Below are positions 1 through 7,079 of a stretch of 22,552 nucleotides of DNA, piece after piece. Where the stretch lies: positions 1 through 22,552 of the forward strand of contig JAZNZF010000055.1 of assembly GCA_045594795.1 (NCBI GenBank). The letters are read 5' to 3'. This DNA comes from UMGS1532 sp045594795. Lineage in GTDB: Bacteria; Bacillota; Clostridia; Oscillospirales; Acutalibacteraceae. The position numbers were made by a program, and so were the translations under genes. Numbering within the stretch: the stretch's first letter is position 1; each line of letters begins with the position of its first letter. The notes under the pieces are model-generated. The model was not told the origin of the DNA. It saw nothing but the letters and a program-made list of their open reading frames with translations, and did no database searches.

Positions 1-947
1 TTATTGTTATTGCTGCAACAAACAGACCTGATATTCTCGATAAAGCCCTCTTACGTCCCGGTCGTTTTGACCGTAGAGTTACAGTAAATTATCCTGACGT
101 TAAGGGCAGAGAAGAAATTCTTAAGGTGCACGCACGTGGTAAGCCACTTGGCCCAGATGTTAGTCTTAAAACAATCGCAAGGTCAACCGCCGGATTTACA
201 GGTGCAGACCTTGAAAACCTTCTTAATGAGGCGGCTTTACTTGCAGCTCGAGAGGGCAAAAAGGCCATCACTCAGCCTAATGTTGACGAGGCTACTATTA
301 AAGTTGTTATGGGTAGCGAAAAACGTTCACATGTTATTAGTGATAAGGATAAGAAGATTACCTCGTATCACGAGGCCGGTCATGCAATTGTTTCATATTT
401 CCTTAATACTCAAGACCCTGTTCACCAAATATCTATTATACCTCGTGGTATGGCTGCAGGATACACAATGTATATTCCTGCAGACGATAAAACCCATATG
501 TCGCGCAACCAAATGATAGAGGATATATGCTCTTTACTTGGCGGTCGAGCTGCTGAACAACTTACCCAAGACGATATCTGTACTGGCGCATCAAACGATA
601 TCGAGCGCGCTACAGAACTTGCAAGAAAAATGGTTACAAAGTTCGGTATGAGTGAAAAGCTTGGCTTGGTTACCTATGGTAGCGGAGATAACGAGGTATT
701 CTTAGGCAGAGATTTCTCGGCAACCCCTAACTACTCTGAGCAAACTGCTGCTCTAATTGATAAAGAAATTGAAAGCATCGTTATGGCGCAGTATAATCGC
801 GCTTTAGATATTCTTAAAGGTTCTATGGATAAACTGCATGAGGTTGCTCGTGAACTTTTCTTAAATGAAAAATTAGAGGGTGACGAGTTTAGAGCTATTA
901 TGGAAAGCAACGAGAAAGGCACCGATAATACCCAAGAAAATATTTAA
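1..947 (+). CDS. ftsH: ATP-dependent zinc metalloprotease FtsH, C-terminal part (5' end outside window)
   Basis: FtsH is a membrane-anchored hexameric AAA+ protease that degrades membrane and short-lived soluble proteins. The reading frame is open from base 3, so the N-terminal membrane anchor and Walker A/B region lie upstream of the window. What is present begins in the second region of homology of the AAA module (AATNRPD, then LLRPGRFDRR with the arginine-finger residues, about bases 15-80). The AAA lid follows. The peptidase domain has the zinc motif HEAGH (bases 369-383), and the likely third zinc ligand is the Asp of ASNDIERAT. About 314 residues are seen, roughly half of a usual FtsH. 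The tail after the peptidase domain is short and acidic. The gene ends in TAA and is followed by a strong terminator. Identification is secure; only the 5' half is missing. Confidence 0.97.
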   Translation, partial: IVIAATNRPDILDKALLRPGRFDRRVTVNYPDVKGREEILKVHARGKPLGPDVSLKTIARSTAGFTGADLENLLNEAALLAAREGKKAITQPNVDEATIKVVMGSEKRSHVISDKDKKITSYHEAGHAIVSYFLNTQDPVHQISIIPRGMAAGYTMYIPADDKTHMSRNQMIEDICSLLGGRAAEQLTQDDICTGASNDIERATELARKMVTKFGMSEKLGLVTYGSGDNEVFLGRDFSATPNYSEQTAALIDKEIESIVMAQYNRALDILKGSMDKLHEVARELFLNEKLEGDEFRAIMESNEKGTDNTQENI

Positions 948-961
948 TAAGTTGTAATTAT

Positions 962-1006
962 AAAACATCCCAAAGCTTAAACGGGTTGAGCTTTGGGATG
1001 TTTTTT
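962..1006. terminator. Bidirectional rho-independent terminator between ftsH and the AraC-family gene
   Basis: A perfect 16-bp stem (arms 962-977 and 989-1004) with an 11-nt loop contains AACATCCCAAAGCT and its complement. The plus strand continues into a T run to 1006. The left arm begins with AAAA, giving a T run on the minus strand as well. It lies between convergent genes ending at 947 and 1008, so it probably serves both. Confidence 0.9.
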
Positions 1007-1007
1007 G

Positions 1008-1796
1008 TTATGTATAAATTTTTTCATTCGAGCGATATTCTTTAGGTGTAATACCGCTAAATTCTTTAAACCGTCTATTAAATGAGCGAATTGTTGAAAA
1101 GCCAACATCGTATGCTATATTTGTTATACTTGTATCAGAATGTTTTAAAAGTTTTTTAGCTTCATCAACCCTCAACATCGCAAGGTAATCTGTAAAACCT
1201 ATGTTAAGTTTGTTATTGAAAATATGAGAAATGTAAAATTTATTTATGCTTAAATCTTTAGAAAGTTGGTCTAATGTAAGCGGTTCTTTAAAATTTTTAT
1301 AACAATAATTAAGTATAAGTTGCGTTGTGGTAAGATTAGTATCAGCCTTGTTCTTAAAGCTTAGCAAAGAAATTATTTGTTTAAACAGGTTAATGGTGTT
1401 TTGGTATTGTAGATTTTTATTGGTAGATGAATCGTTTAACCCGTTTCTTATTTCACTTAAGAGTGAATCTAATTCTTCACCCAAATTTGTAACTATTGGG
1501 TTGGACGGAACGGAATTAGCAAATAGATGTATACTACTTTGCAGATTTTTTGGGGAACAATACATTATGTAGGCCAAGGTATTATCGTGGGCATTATTAT
1601 AAGAGTGTATTTGAAAAGGGAAAACAACAACAAACGAATTGCTTTGTACCACGTATTCCTTTTCATCTATATTAATTCTTGCAGAACCTTTGGCGATATA
1701 TACTAATTCTATACTTTCGTGCACATGCGGTATAAACGAATAGGTAGATTCTTCGCTATGTGCCAAGCAAGATTGGTTAATTTTAATTAACTGCAT
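1008..1796 (-). CDS. AraC-family transcriptional regulator
   Basis: This 262-residue protein has the usual two-part AraC layout. An N-terminal cupin-like sensor domain (about residues 10-130) includes a conserved-looking HVHESIELVYIAKGSA stretch. The C-terminal AraC/XylS double helix-turn-helix (about 160-258) has LTLDQLSKDLSINKFYISHIF as the first HTH and ITNIAYDVGFSTIRSFNRRFKEFSGITPKEYR as the signature second HTH. Such proteins usually sense a sugar or similar small molecule and activate nearby genes. The ligand and targets cannot be read from sequence. The ATG start has an SD (GAGGGA) about 7 nt upstream and a good sigma-A promoter behind it. The gene is monocistronic, divergent from sigG and convergent with ftsH. 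It has no obvious partner gene beside it, although glycan genes occur elsewhere in the window. Confidence 0.9.
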   Translation of the reverse strand: MQLIKINQSCLAHSEESTYSFIPHVHESIELVYIAKGSARINIDEKEYVVQSNSFVVVFPFQIHSYNNAHDNTLAYIMYCSPKNLQSSIHLFANSVPSNPIVTNLGEELDSLLSEIRNGLNDSSTNKNLQYQNTINLFKQIISLLSFKNKADTNLTTTQLILNYCYKNFKEPLTLDQLSKDLSINKFYISHIFNNKLNIGFTDYLAMLRVDEAKKLLKHSDTSITNIAYDVGFSTIRSFNRRFKEFSGITPKEYRSNEKIYT

Positions 1797-1841
1797 AATT
1801 TGTCCCTCGATAGCAAATTTTGTCTATATTTAAGCAAAAAT

Positions 1842-1870
1842 ATTTTAACATAATTAAAATCATTTATCAA
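1842..1870 (-). promoter_or_regulatory. Sigma-A-type promoter for the AraC-family gene at 1008-1796
   Basis: On the minus strand TTGATA (1870-1865) is followed after exactly 17 bp by TAAAAT (1847-1842). The -10 lies about 46 bp upstream of the ATG at 1796. Both boxes are one mismatch from consensus. Confidence 0.7.
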
Positions 1871-1954
1871 TACTATATAGGAAATTATTTACAACTGAAT
1901 TCTATCCATACATATCGTCAATAATTATGTTAATAACGTTTTGGAGGAATAGGA

Positions 1955-2722
1955 TTGCAGTATAATAAAGTTGAAATTTGCGGTGTAAATACGGCAAAAT
2001 TACCAGTACTAAAAGAAAAGGAAAAGGAAGAGCTTTTAAGGCGCGTAAAAAACGGAGATATGAATGCGCGAGAGGAATTAATAAACGGCAACTTAAGGCT
2101 TGTTTTAAGCGTTATTCAGCGTTTTACAAGCAGGGGAGAAAACCTTGATGACCTGTTCCAAGTTGGCTGTATTGGACTCATAAAATCTATTGATAATTTT
2201 GATATAAACCAATGTGTGCGTTTTTCTACCTATGCCGTGCCAATGATTATTGGAGAAATTAGAAGATACCTTCGCGATAATAATAGTATAAGAGTTAGCA
2301 GGTCGATTAAAGACTTAGCCTATAAAGCAATGCAGGTTAAAGAAAAATTAACTGTAAAACTGCAGCGCGAGCCAACAGTTGAAGAAATTGCCAAAGAACT
2401 TAACGTACCAAAGCATGAGGTCGTTATTGCATTTGAAAGTGTAGTTGACCCTGTTTCACTTTATGAACCTGTCTATTCTGATAGTGGTGATACTATTTAT
2501 GTGCTCGACCAGATTGGTGATAAAAATGATGACCAAAACTGGCTTGATGAAATCACCTTCAAGGAAGCAATTAACAATTTAAGCGAACGTGAAAAGAAAA
2601 TTTTACGTTTGCGTTTTTTTGCCGGCAAAACACAAATGGAGGTTTCAGAGGAAATTGGTATAAGTCAGGCTCAGGTTTCAAGACTCGAAAAAAATGCGTT
2701 AGACAGAATAAAAAACAGGTGA
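1955..2722 (+). CDS. sigG: RNA polymerase sporulation sigma factor SigG
   Basis: SigG directs late forespore transcription during sporulation. The 255-residue product matches sigma-G along its length. The N-terminus NKVEICGVNTAKLPVLK is a sigma-G signature. Region 2 (NGNLRLVLSVIQRF, DDLFQVGCIGLIKSIDNFD, FSTYAVPMIIGEIRRYLRD) is strongly conserved, as is region 4 (GKTQMEVSEEIGISQAQVSRLEK), the -35-recognition HTH. The start is a TTG at 1955, chosen because GGAGG lies 7 nt upstream (1943-1947) and because the N-terminus then lines up with known SigG; there is no nearby in-frame ATG. A weak start codon fits reports that sigG translation is tuned down in Bacillus subtilis. No convincing sigma-F/sigma-G promoter could be assigned in the 158-bp upstream region. 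The usual upstream neighbours spoIIGA and sigE are absent here; the downstream ylmC-type neighbour is retained. Confidence 0.96.
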   Translation: MQYNKVEICGVNTAKLPVLKEKEKEELLRRVKNGDMNAREELINGNLRLVLSVIQRFTSRGENLDDLFQVGCIGLIKSIDNFDINQCVRFSTYAVPMIIGEIRRYLRDNNSIRVSRSIKDLAYKAMQVKEKLTVKLQREPTVEEIAKELNVPKHEVVIAFESVVDPVSLYEPVYSDSGDTIYVLDQIGDKNDDQNWLDEITFKEAINNLSEREKKILRLRFFAGKTQMEVSEEIGISQAQVSRLEKNALDRIKNR

Positions 2723-2777
2723 TATAAAATTTAGATTTGCAATATAATTTATTATTATTATATTGTAGGTGAATTTT

Positions 2778-3065
2778 ATGATTTGTAAAATTTCTGATTT
2801 AAGGGATAAACAGGTTATTTGCGTTAGCAATGGCATTGCATTAGGTCCGGTTTGTGACGTTGAGTTTGATACTTCATGCGGTAAATTAATATCCATAGTT
2901 GTATTTGGCAGATGCAGGTGTATGGGGCTTTTTGGCAGAGAAGACGATATAATTATTCCTTGGAATGAGATTAAAGTTATTGGACCGGACACAATACTTG
3001 TAGGTATAAATCCACCACAAAACAGCCGCAGAAATGGATTATTCGGAAGATTAACAGGTAGATAG
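2778..3065 (+). CDS. YlmC/YmxH-family PRC-barrel sporulation protein
   Basis: This small protein (95 residues from the ATG at 2778) resembles the YlmC/YmxH PRC-barrel family, which is common beside sigG in Firmicutes and often annotated as sporulation-associated, without a firm molecular role. The beta-rich PRC-barrel-like pattern is seen in KISDLRDKQVICVSNG, LGPVCDVEFD, GKLISIVVFG and DDIIIPWNEIKVIGPDTILV. Two nearby cysteines (CRC, about residues 45-47) could be structural or metal-binding. A GTG at 2769 is also in frame, but the SD-like TAGGTG (2766-2771) overlaps it and sits correctly for the ATG, so the ATG is preferred. The gene lies 55 nt after sigG with no terminator between, so it is probably co-transcribed. 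Confidence 0.85.
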   Translation: MICKISDLRDKQVICVSNGIALGPVCDVEFDTSCGKLISIVVFGRCRCMGLFGREDDIIIPWNEIKVIGPDTILVGINPPQNSRRNGLFGRLTGR

Positions 3066-3076
3066 AGGTATCCAAA

Positions 3077-3187
3077 ATGCGCTAAATCAAGCTAATATTT
3101 CAAGCGGTTTTAAGTTTAATTTCCCTTATTACTGCAAGCTTTTTTAGAGAAACTATTGATAGCGGAATAAAAATATTCTGCTGTTAA
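3077..3187 (+). pseudogene. Possible small membrane-protein gene broken by an in-frame TAA at codon 3, or a two-codon leader ORF
   Basis: Eleven bases after the ylmC-like stop, an SD (AGAGGT, 3064-3069) is correctly spaced before ATG CGC TAA (3077-3085). In the same frame the sequence then stays open for 33 more codons to TAA at 3185-3187. It reads IKLIFQAVLSLISLITASFF, a clear hydrophobic segment, then RETIDSGIKIFCC. A single change of TAA to AAA would give an ordinary MRKIK start and a 36-residue single-span membrane protein. This is direct reading of the sequence. Whether it is a nonsense mutation, a sequencing error, recoding, or a minimal start-stop leader controlling spoIVB is inference. 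I recognise no family. Confidence 0.35.
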
Positions 3188-3199
3188 TTTTTGCAGTAA
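3129..3199 (+). repeat. 9-bp perfect inverted repeat ending next to the spoIVB ribosome binding site
   Basis: TTACTGCAA (3129-3137) and its complement TTGCAGTAA (3191-3199) are separated by 53 nt. The right arm ends one base before the GGGGG of the spoIVB SD (3201-3205). Folding in mRNA could affect access to that site. It may be chance. Confidence 0.3.
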
Positions 3200-3210
3200 A
3201 GGGGGATTAA

Positions 3211-4446
3211 ATGAAAAAATTAATAAAAGGTTTTTTATGCATACTGTCATTTTTTGTTACAGTAGTTTTTGTTTTGATAGCCTATACACAAACAAAAATT
3301 GAGAACGAGTATTTTGTAAGTGATATATCTAAACTAAATATAAATTGCAGCCTTCCTATAAAATGTAATACAGATAAAATTAGCGTTAGCCGTGTTGGAG
3401 CTAATGTAACTAATAGGGCATTGTACAACGTTGAGATAAAGCTTTTGGGAGTATTTCCGGTAACAAACACTAACGTAAATATAACCAATGCAAAAACTGT
3501 TGACGTGCTCGGTACTCCGTTCGGAATTAAGATATACACAGATGGGGTTTTAGTGATAGGCTTAAATAATTTTAAAAGCAATGGTTCCAATGTTTGTCCT
3601 GTAAAGGAATCGGGAGTTATGGTGGGCGACTATATTTTATCAATTAATGGTGTGTATGTGTATTCAAATAAGGATGTTGAAAGAATTGTTAAAATTAATA
3701 AAGACAAGTCCTTGAATATAGTATTTAGCAGAAATGGTCAAAATAAATCGGCTACTGTTTATCCAAAAATTTCTGATAAGGACGGTCGTTATCACTTAGG
3801 GGCTTGGGTGCGCGACAGCTCAGCGGGTATTGGCACTTTAACTTTTTATGATAGCGAAACAAAGGTGGTTGCAGGCTTGGGACACGGCATTTGTGATAAT
3901 GATACCGGAAAACTGCTTTCAGTAAGTTTAGGCAGTATAGTCCCTGCAGAAATTTTCTCGGTTAATAAAAGCGATAACGATGCAGCAGGAGAACTATGTG
4001 GTAGATTTAAAAACACAGAGTTTACAAGAGAAATTTTAAATTCCACTTGTGGAGTTTACGGTTACGGAAGCAACAAATACACTAAGTACAAGTCATTGCA
4101 AATTGCAAATCACGGTGAGATTACCAAAGAGGACAAGGCTTATATTTTAACAACTCTCAGTGGCATAACACCAAAACTTTACGAGTGCAAGATTATTGAA
4201 ATAAAAACAGGTACTAAAATTAAAAATCTTGTAATTGAGGTAACAGATTCAGAATTAATCAACAAAACAGGTGGCATTGTGCAAGGTATGTCGGGAAGCC
4301 CAATAATCCAAAACGGAAAACTAATCGGCGCAGTAACCCACGTACTTGTCGATGACCCGACAAAAGGGTATGGCATTTTCGCAGAGAATATGTTGGAAAC
4401 AGCACAAAGTGTAGCTGAGAGTAATAAGCTAAAAGAGGCATCATAA
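3211..4446 (+). CDS. spoIVB: SpoIVB serine peptidase (S55 family)
   Basis: SpoIVB is made in the forespore and acts in the intermembrane space, where it triggers pro-sigma-K processing. The 411-residue protein has an N-terminal membrane anchor or signal segment (about residues 5-26), a PDZ domain (about 98-180, with VLGTPFGIKIYTDG and SGVMVGDYILSINGV), and an S55 peptidase domain. The likely catalytic residues are His225 (GLGHGI), Ser361 (QGMSGSP) and Asp346. The 15-residue Asp-Ser spacing equals that of the B. subtilis enzyme (D363/S378). The ATG has a strong SD (AAAGGGGG). Its place after sigG and a ylmC-type gene differs from the usual recN-spoIVB-spo0A order; neither recN nor spo0A is here. 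Its last 156 bases recur in diverged form at 8452-8607. Confidence 0.95.
   Translation: MKKLIKGFLCILSFFVTVVFVLIAYTQTKIENEYFVSDISKLNINCSLPIKCNTDKISVSRVGANVTNRALYNVEIKLLGVFPVTNTNVNITNAKTVDVLGTPFGIKIYTDGVLVIGLNNFKSNGSNVCPVKESGVMVGDYILSINGVYVYSNKDVERIVKINKDKSLNIVFSRNGQNKSATVYPKISDKDGRYHLGAWVRDSSAGIGTLTFYDSETKVVAGLGHGICDNDTGKLLSVSLGSIVPAEIFSVNKSDNDAAGELCGRFKNTEFTREILNSTCGVYGYGSNKYTKYKSLQIANHGEITKEDKAYILTTLSGITPKLYECKIIEIKTGTKIKNLVIEVTDSELINKTGGIVQGMSGSPIIQNGKLIGAVTHVLVDDPTKGYGIFAENMLETAQSVAESNKLKEAS
4378..4406 (+). repeat. 29-bp exact direct repeat inside spoIVB (copy 1)
   Basis: Bases 4378-4406, coding for FAENMLETA of SpoIVB, are identical to 8542-8570. They form the best-conserved core of a longer duplicated spoIVB 3' end (about 76 percent identity over some 153 aligned bases, counted by eye). 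Confidence 0.9.
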
Positions 4447-4451
4447 TATTG

Positions 4452-4482
4452 AAACCGTTGCAGATTTTCTGTAACGGTTTTT
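4452..4482 (+). terminator. Rho-independent terminator after spoIVB
   Basis: AAACCGTT pairs with AACGGTTT (4452-4459 and 4473-4480), and an inner CAG/CTG pair extends the stem. It is followed by T residues and lies 6 nt after the spoIVB stop. Confidence 0.85.
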
Positions 4483-4530
4483 GCATATGTGTTTAATTTC
4501 AGATAAAAGAAATTTGATAATAGATAAAGT

Positions 4531-4566
4531 TTGATTGTTGTGTGGAAATTTATATTATGGTAAAAT
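4531..4566 (+). promoter_or_regulatory. Candidate promoter of the four-gene accessory operon
   Basis: Two overlapping sigma-A-like choices exist. One is TTGATT (4531-4536), 16 bp, TATTAT (4553-4558). The other is TTGTGT (4538-4543), 17 bp, TAAAAT (4561-4566), with an extended -10 TGG before it. The second -10 ends 23 bp before the ATG at 4590. Which is used cannot be told from sequence. Confidence 0.4.
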
Positions 4567-4589
4567 GAATAAGGAAGGTGATATCAAAT

Positions 4590-4883
4590 ATGGTTAATGA
4601 AGAATATATAAAATCGCTTGAAGAGCGAATTGAAAAACTCGAAAAGTTTATTAAACTTATTAATTTGGATGATAAACAAAGTATTATTTTTAATGGCTGC
4701 AATATTGGCCCTGTTGCATTGGAGAAATGCAAAGAAATAACCTTTGAGCATAACCAAATGGAAACCGGTGTTTTTGCGGGTTTTACAAATCATGTTACAG
4801 ATTCCATAATTCATAATTTTGAATCCGTTCATTCTAAGTCTACATTGAAAAAGTGCAATATTCAAAATTATTGTGAAGAATAA
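4590..4883 (+). CDS. Hypothetical 97-residue protein with N-terminal coiled coil
   Basis: I do not recognise this protein. Residues 1-28 (YIKSLEERIEKLEKFIKLI) form a charged heptad-like helix, likely a short coiled coil for self-association. The rest is not membrane-spanning and has four cysteines (GCN, KCK, KCN, YCEE) and short hydrophobic/polar alternations that could be a small beta structure. It has no signal peptide, so it is probably cytosolic. The ATG at 4590 is preferred over the in-frame GTG at 4578 because that GTG lies inside the SD (AAGGAAGGTG). It is the first gene of the accessory operon, 13 nt before the AraC-family gene, so it may act with that regulator. That link is inferred from position only. 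Confidence 0.65.
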   Translation: MVNEEYIKSLEERIEKLEKFIKLINLDDKQSIIFNGCNIGPVALEKCKEITFEHNQMETGVFAGFTNHVTDSIIHNFESVHSKSTLKKCNIQNYCEE

Positions 4884-4896
4884 TGAGGTAGTAAGG

Positions 4897-5820
4897 GTGG
4901 AACATATTACAGTTGGCAGAAAGTATAATGAAGGTAAAGTTGCTTTTGTAGAGTGCGTTAAAAACGGTTCGCTTGATAACATCAATATTAAGGACAAGTG
5001 TTTTTTACTAATTATACTGACAAAAGGGAAATTAGAATTTAAAGTTGGCGGTGAGAAAGTTACTGCTAACGCTCCGTCTTTTTTGTGCTTTGACGAGTCA
5101 GAAAATCCAGTGCTTGTTTCAAAATTAAAAGCGCACTACACCTGTGTGTATTTTCATCCTAAATTTTTAAATATTAACATGACCTTTGAATTATTACGTT
5201 CTAAAAACTACGGCGATATCGCAACCACCCACGATATGTTTATGTTAAAGCCGTTTATTGATAAAGCGTATGTGATTCCTATTGCCGATACACAGGTAGA
5301 GAAGATTGAACAATCTGCCGATTATATGTTAGAGGAATTAACCGAGCAACGTGATTGGTATTGGTCTTGCCGTGGTCGCTCATATTTTATGGAGATTATT
5401 ATTGCTTTGGAGCGTATGTACGGTCTTATAGGTTATGGTTTAACCCATCAAAAATCGGATAACGCACCAATTATTAAAAACCCAAAGCTTCGTGATGCGG
5501 TGCTTTATATAGAGGGGCATTATGGCGATAGTATAACCCTGTCCGATATATCAGCTAATGCCGGAATAAATCACACCTCTCTTACCGCATTTATGAAAGA
5601 GGAACTTGGCTGTACGGCTATTGAATATTTGATGCAATACCGAATTACTATTGTAAAAAAACAACTTGCATTTACAGATGTACCGATTAAAGATATTGCA
5701 AATATGGTTGGATTCAAGACCGTACAGCATTTCAACCGAATTTTCAAGGAAATAACAGGCACAACCCCTGCCGAGTTTCGCAAATCGGCGGTACAAAAGA
5801 GAAAGGATGAGATGAAATGA
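4897..5820 (+). CDS. AraC-family transcriptional regulator in the accessory operon
   Basis: This protein of about 307 residues has an N-terminal cupin-like region (CFLLIILTKGKLEFKVGGEKVTANAPSFLCFDE split over about residues 30-75) and a C-terminal AraC/XylS double HTH. The HTH halves are ITLSDISANAGINHTSLTAFM and IKDIANMVGFKTVQHFNRIFKEITGTTPAEFRK. The GTG at 4897 is preferred: GAGG (4885-4888) lies 8 nt upstream and the start follows the previous stop by 13 nt. An earlier in-frame GTG at 4873 would overlap that gene and lacks an SD. The stop overlaps the next gene as ATGA. Coupling of a regulator to two lipoprotein genes suggests it controls its own operon in response to a ligand, but this is inference. 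Confidence 0.88.
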   Translation: MEHITVGRKYNEGKVAFVECVKNGSLDNINIKDKCFLLIILTKGKLEFKVGGEKVTANAPSFLCFDESENPVLVSKLKAHYTCVYFHPKFLNINMTFELLRSKNYGDIATTHDMFMLKPFIDKAYVIPIADTQVEKIEQSADYMLEELTEQRDWYWSCRGRSYFMEIIIALERMYGLIGYGLTHQKSDNAPIIKNPKLRDAVLYIEGHYGDSITLSDISANAGINHTSLTAFMKEELGCTAIEYLMQYRITIVKKQLAFTDVPIKDIANMVGFKTVQHFNRIFKEITGTTPAEFRKSAVQKRKDEMK

Positions 5821-7079
5821 AAAAAATAATTTCATTATTTTTAGTCATAGCATTAGTTATATGTTTTAGCGGTTGCGATAGCGGTTTAGAAAACAATAAT
5901 TATAAAAAAATCGAATATCATAACGATGAAATTTTTGATAAAACAATTGTTTTCACGATTCCTGATTCATGGGTTTATGCAGAAACATTTGAAGGAGATA
6001 ATGATAATCTAATAGTTTTTTGGGATGAGCGAGGTCACCAAATTGGAAATATAGTGTTAAATGCATTATATTCTTGCGAGGATGATATTTTTTCTGTTAA
6101 AGAAAAAATTGTCCCTATAGATGATGCAAAATACACGAAAATCTCTGAAAACTGTTTTATAACCACAGATAAAGGCAGAGGTAATATTATCACCTATAAA
6201 GTTAAAGATGTGGTTATTGATGTATTTTTGGATATATCTGTGGAAAAAGATATTGTCAAACAAATCTCAAAAAATATTAGTGTCAAAGATTTTGAAGTAA
6301 AAGAAGATAAAGAAGAAACGATACCTTCTTCTCCATCGTCTTCTTCAAGCCCATCCACCAATATTATAATAAACCAAAAACCCAATATTGATTTTATTGA
6401 GGAACCGGGTTTAGTAAATAATGCGATAGCTGTAGATAAAATTTACGATGTATACAATGCAGTGGGTTGCAATATGCATCTTATGGGACGACCAAATATA
6501 GGAAAAGAAATTTATTTTGAAAATAACTATAATACATCCACGTTACGGCTTTATGGTGATGACGGATATGTGTATATGCTAATTGACAATTTTAGAAACA
6601 AAAAATATGAATTAGCAAAATTAAGTGAGCCAGGAAGGTCTGCTAATATTCAAAACAGAGATGTGATATTAAGCAAATCTCTTCCGGTAGACTGCAACCT
6701 TTTAACCGAGTTCAACGAGTATATGTATAATTTTGTCAGTCAAAAAAGTTTTATTAACTTTGAACAAGCAGATAATATAATAATGTTCCCGTTTTTGTGT
6801 CAACATTTGAGCAAAGATAGTCTTATGCCAGAGGGAATTTCGGTTTCAGAGGACGGTATGATAATATCAACAAAATTATATATTCCCGAAGCAACAGCAT
6901 TCCTATATATAACAGAAGACTATAATTCAATGCAAGCAAAATACCATATTGCAGCAGTAAACGGAGATGCGTCCCACTTACCACAAAGTTTAAATAAATA
7001 TAATACCGTTAAAGAATTATATCCTTTTAGTCCTACAGACAGATTTAGATACAAAGAGTTTGGGGTGATTTTCCCGTGA
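5817..7079 (+). CDS. Unknown lipoprotein, first of an adjacent pair
   Basis: The 420-residue product begins with a clear type II signal peptide: MKK, a hydrophobic stretch, then the lipobox FSGC with the lipidated cysteine at about residue 20. It is therefore expected on the outer face of the cytoplasmic membrane. An N-terminal domain (about 30-160) is joined by a low-complexity Ser/Pro linker (SSPSSSSSPST, about 170-181) to a C-terminal domain of about 235 residues. I recognise neither domain and see no catalytic motif. It starts by ATGA overlap with the AraC-family gene and ends in a GTGA overlap with the next lipoprotein gene, so the three are translationally coupled. Confidence 0.85.
   Translation: MKKIISLFLVIALVICFSGCDSGLENNNYKKIEYHNDEIFDKTIVFTIPDSWVYAETFEGDNDNLIVFWDERGHQIGNIVLNALYSCEDDIFSVKEKIVPIDDAKYTKISENCFITTDKGRGNIITYKVKDVVIDVFLDISVEKDIVKQISKNISVKDFEVKEDKEETIPSSPSSSSSPSTNIIINQKPNIDFIEEPGLVNNAIAVDKIYDVYNAVGCNMHLMGRPNIGKEIYFENNYNTSTLRLYGDDGYVYMLIDNFRNKKYELAKLSEPGRSANIQNRDVILSKSLPVDCNLLTEFNEYMYNFVSQKSFINFEQADNIIMFPFLCQHLSKDSLMPEGISVSEDGMIISTKLYIPEATAFLYITEDYNSMQAKYHIAAVNGDASHLPQSLNKYNTVKELYPFSPTDRFRYKEFGVIFP

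Noticed and set aside
1906..1932. Sigma-G/sigma-F-type promoter before sigG (CCATA ... TATGTTA)
   Set aside because: The -10-like part is close to the sigma-G pattern, but the spacing (15 bp) and the -35 do not fit well enough.
2737..2764. Promoter for the ylmC-like gene (TTGCAA, 16 bp, TATATT)
   Set aside because: The start point would fall at the end of or beyond the SD, leaving no ribosome binding site; co-transcription with sigG is more likely.
4584..4997. Minus-strand open frame of 137 codons
   Set aside because: Overlaps the first two genes of the accessory operon, which have SD sites, coupling and (for one) a known family; no support for the minus strand.
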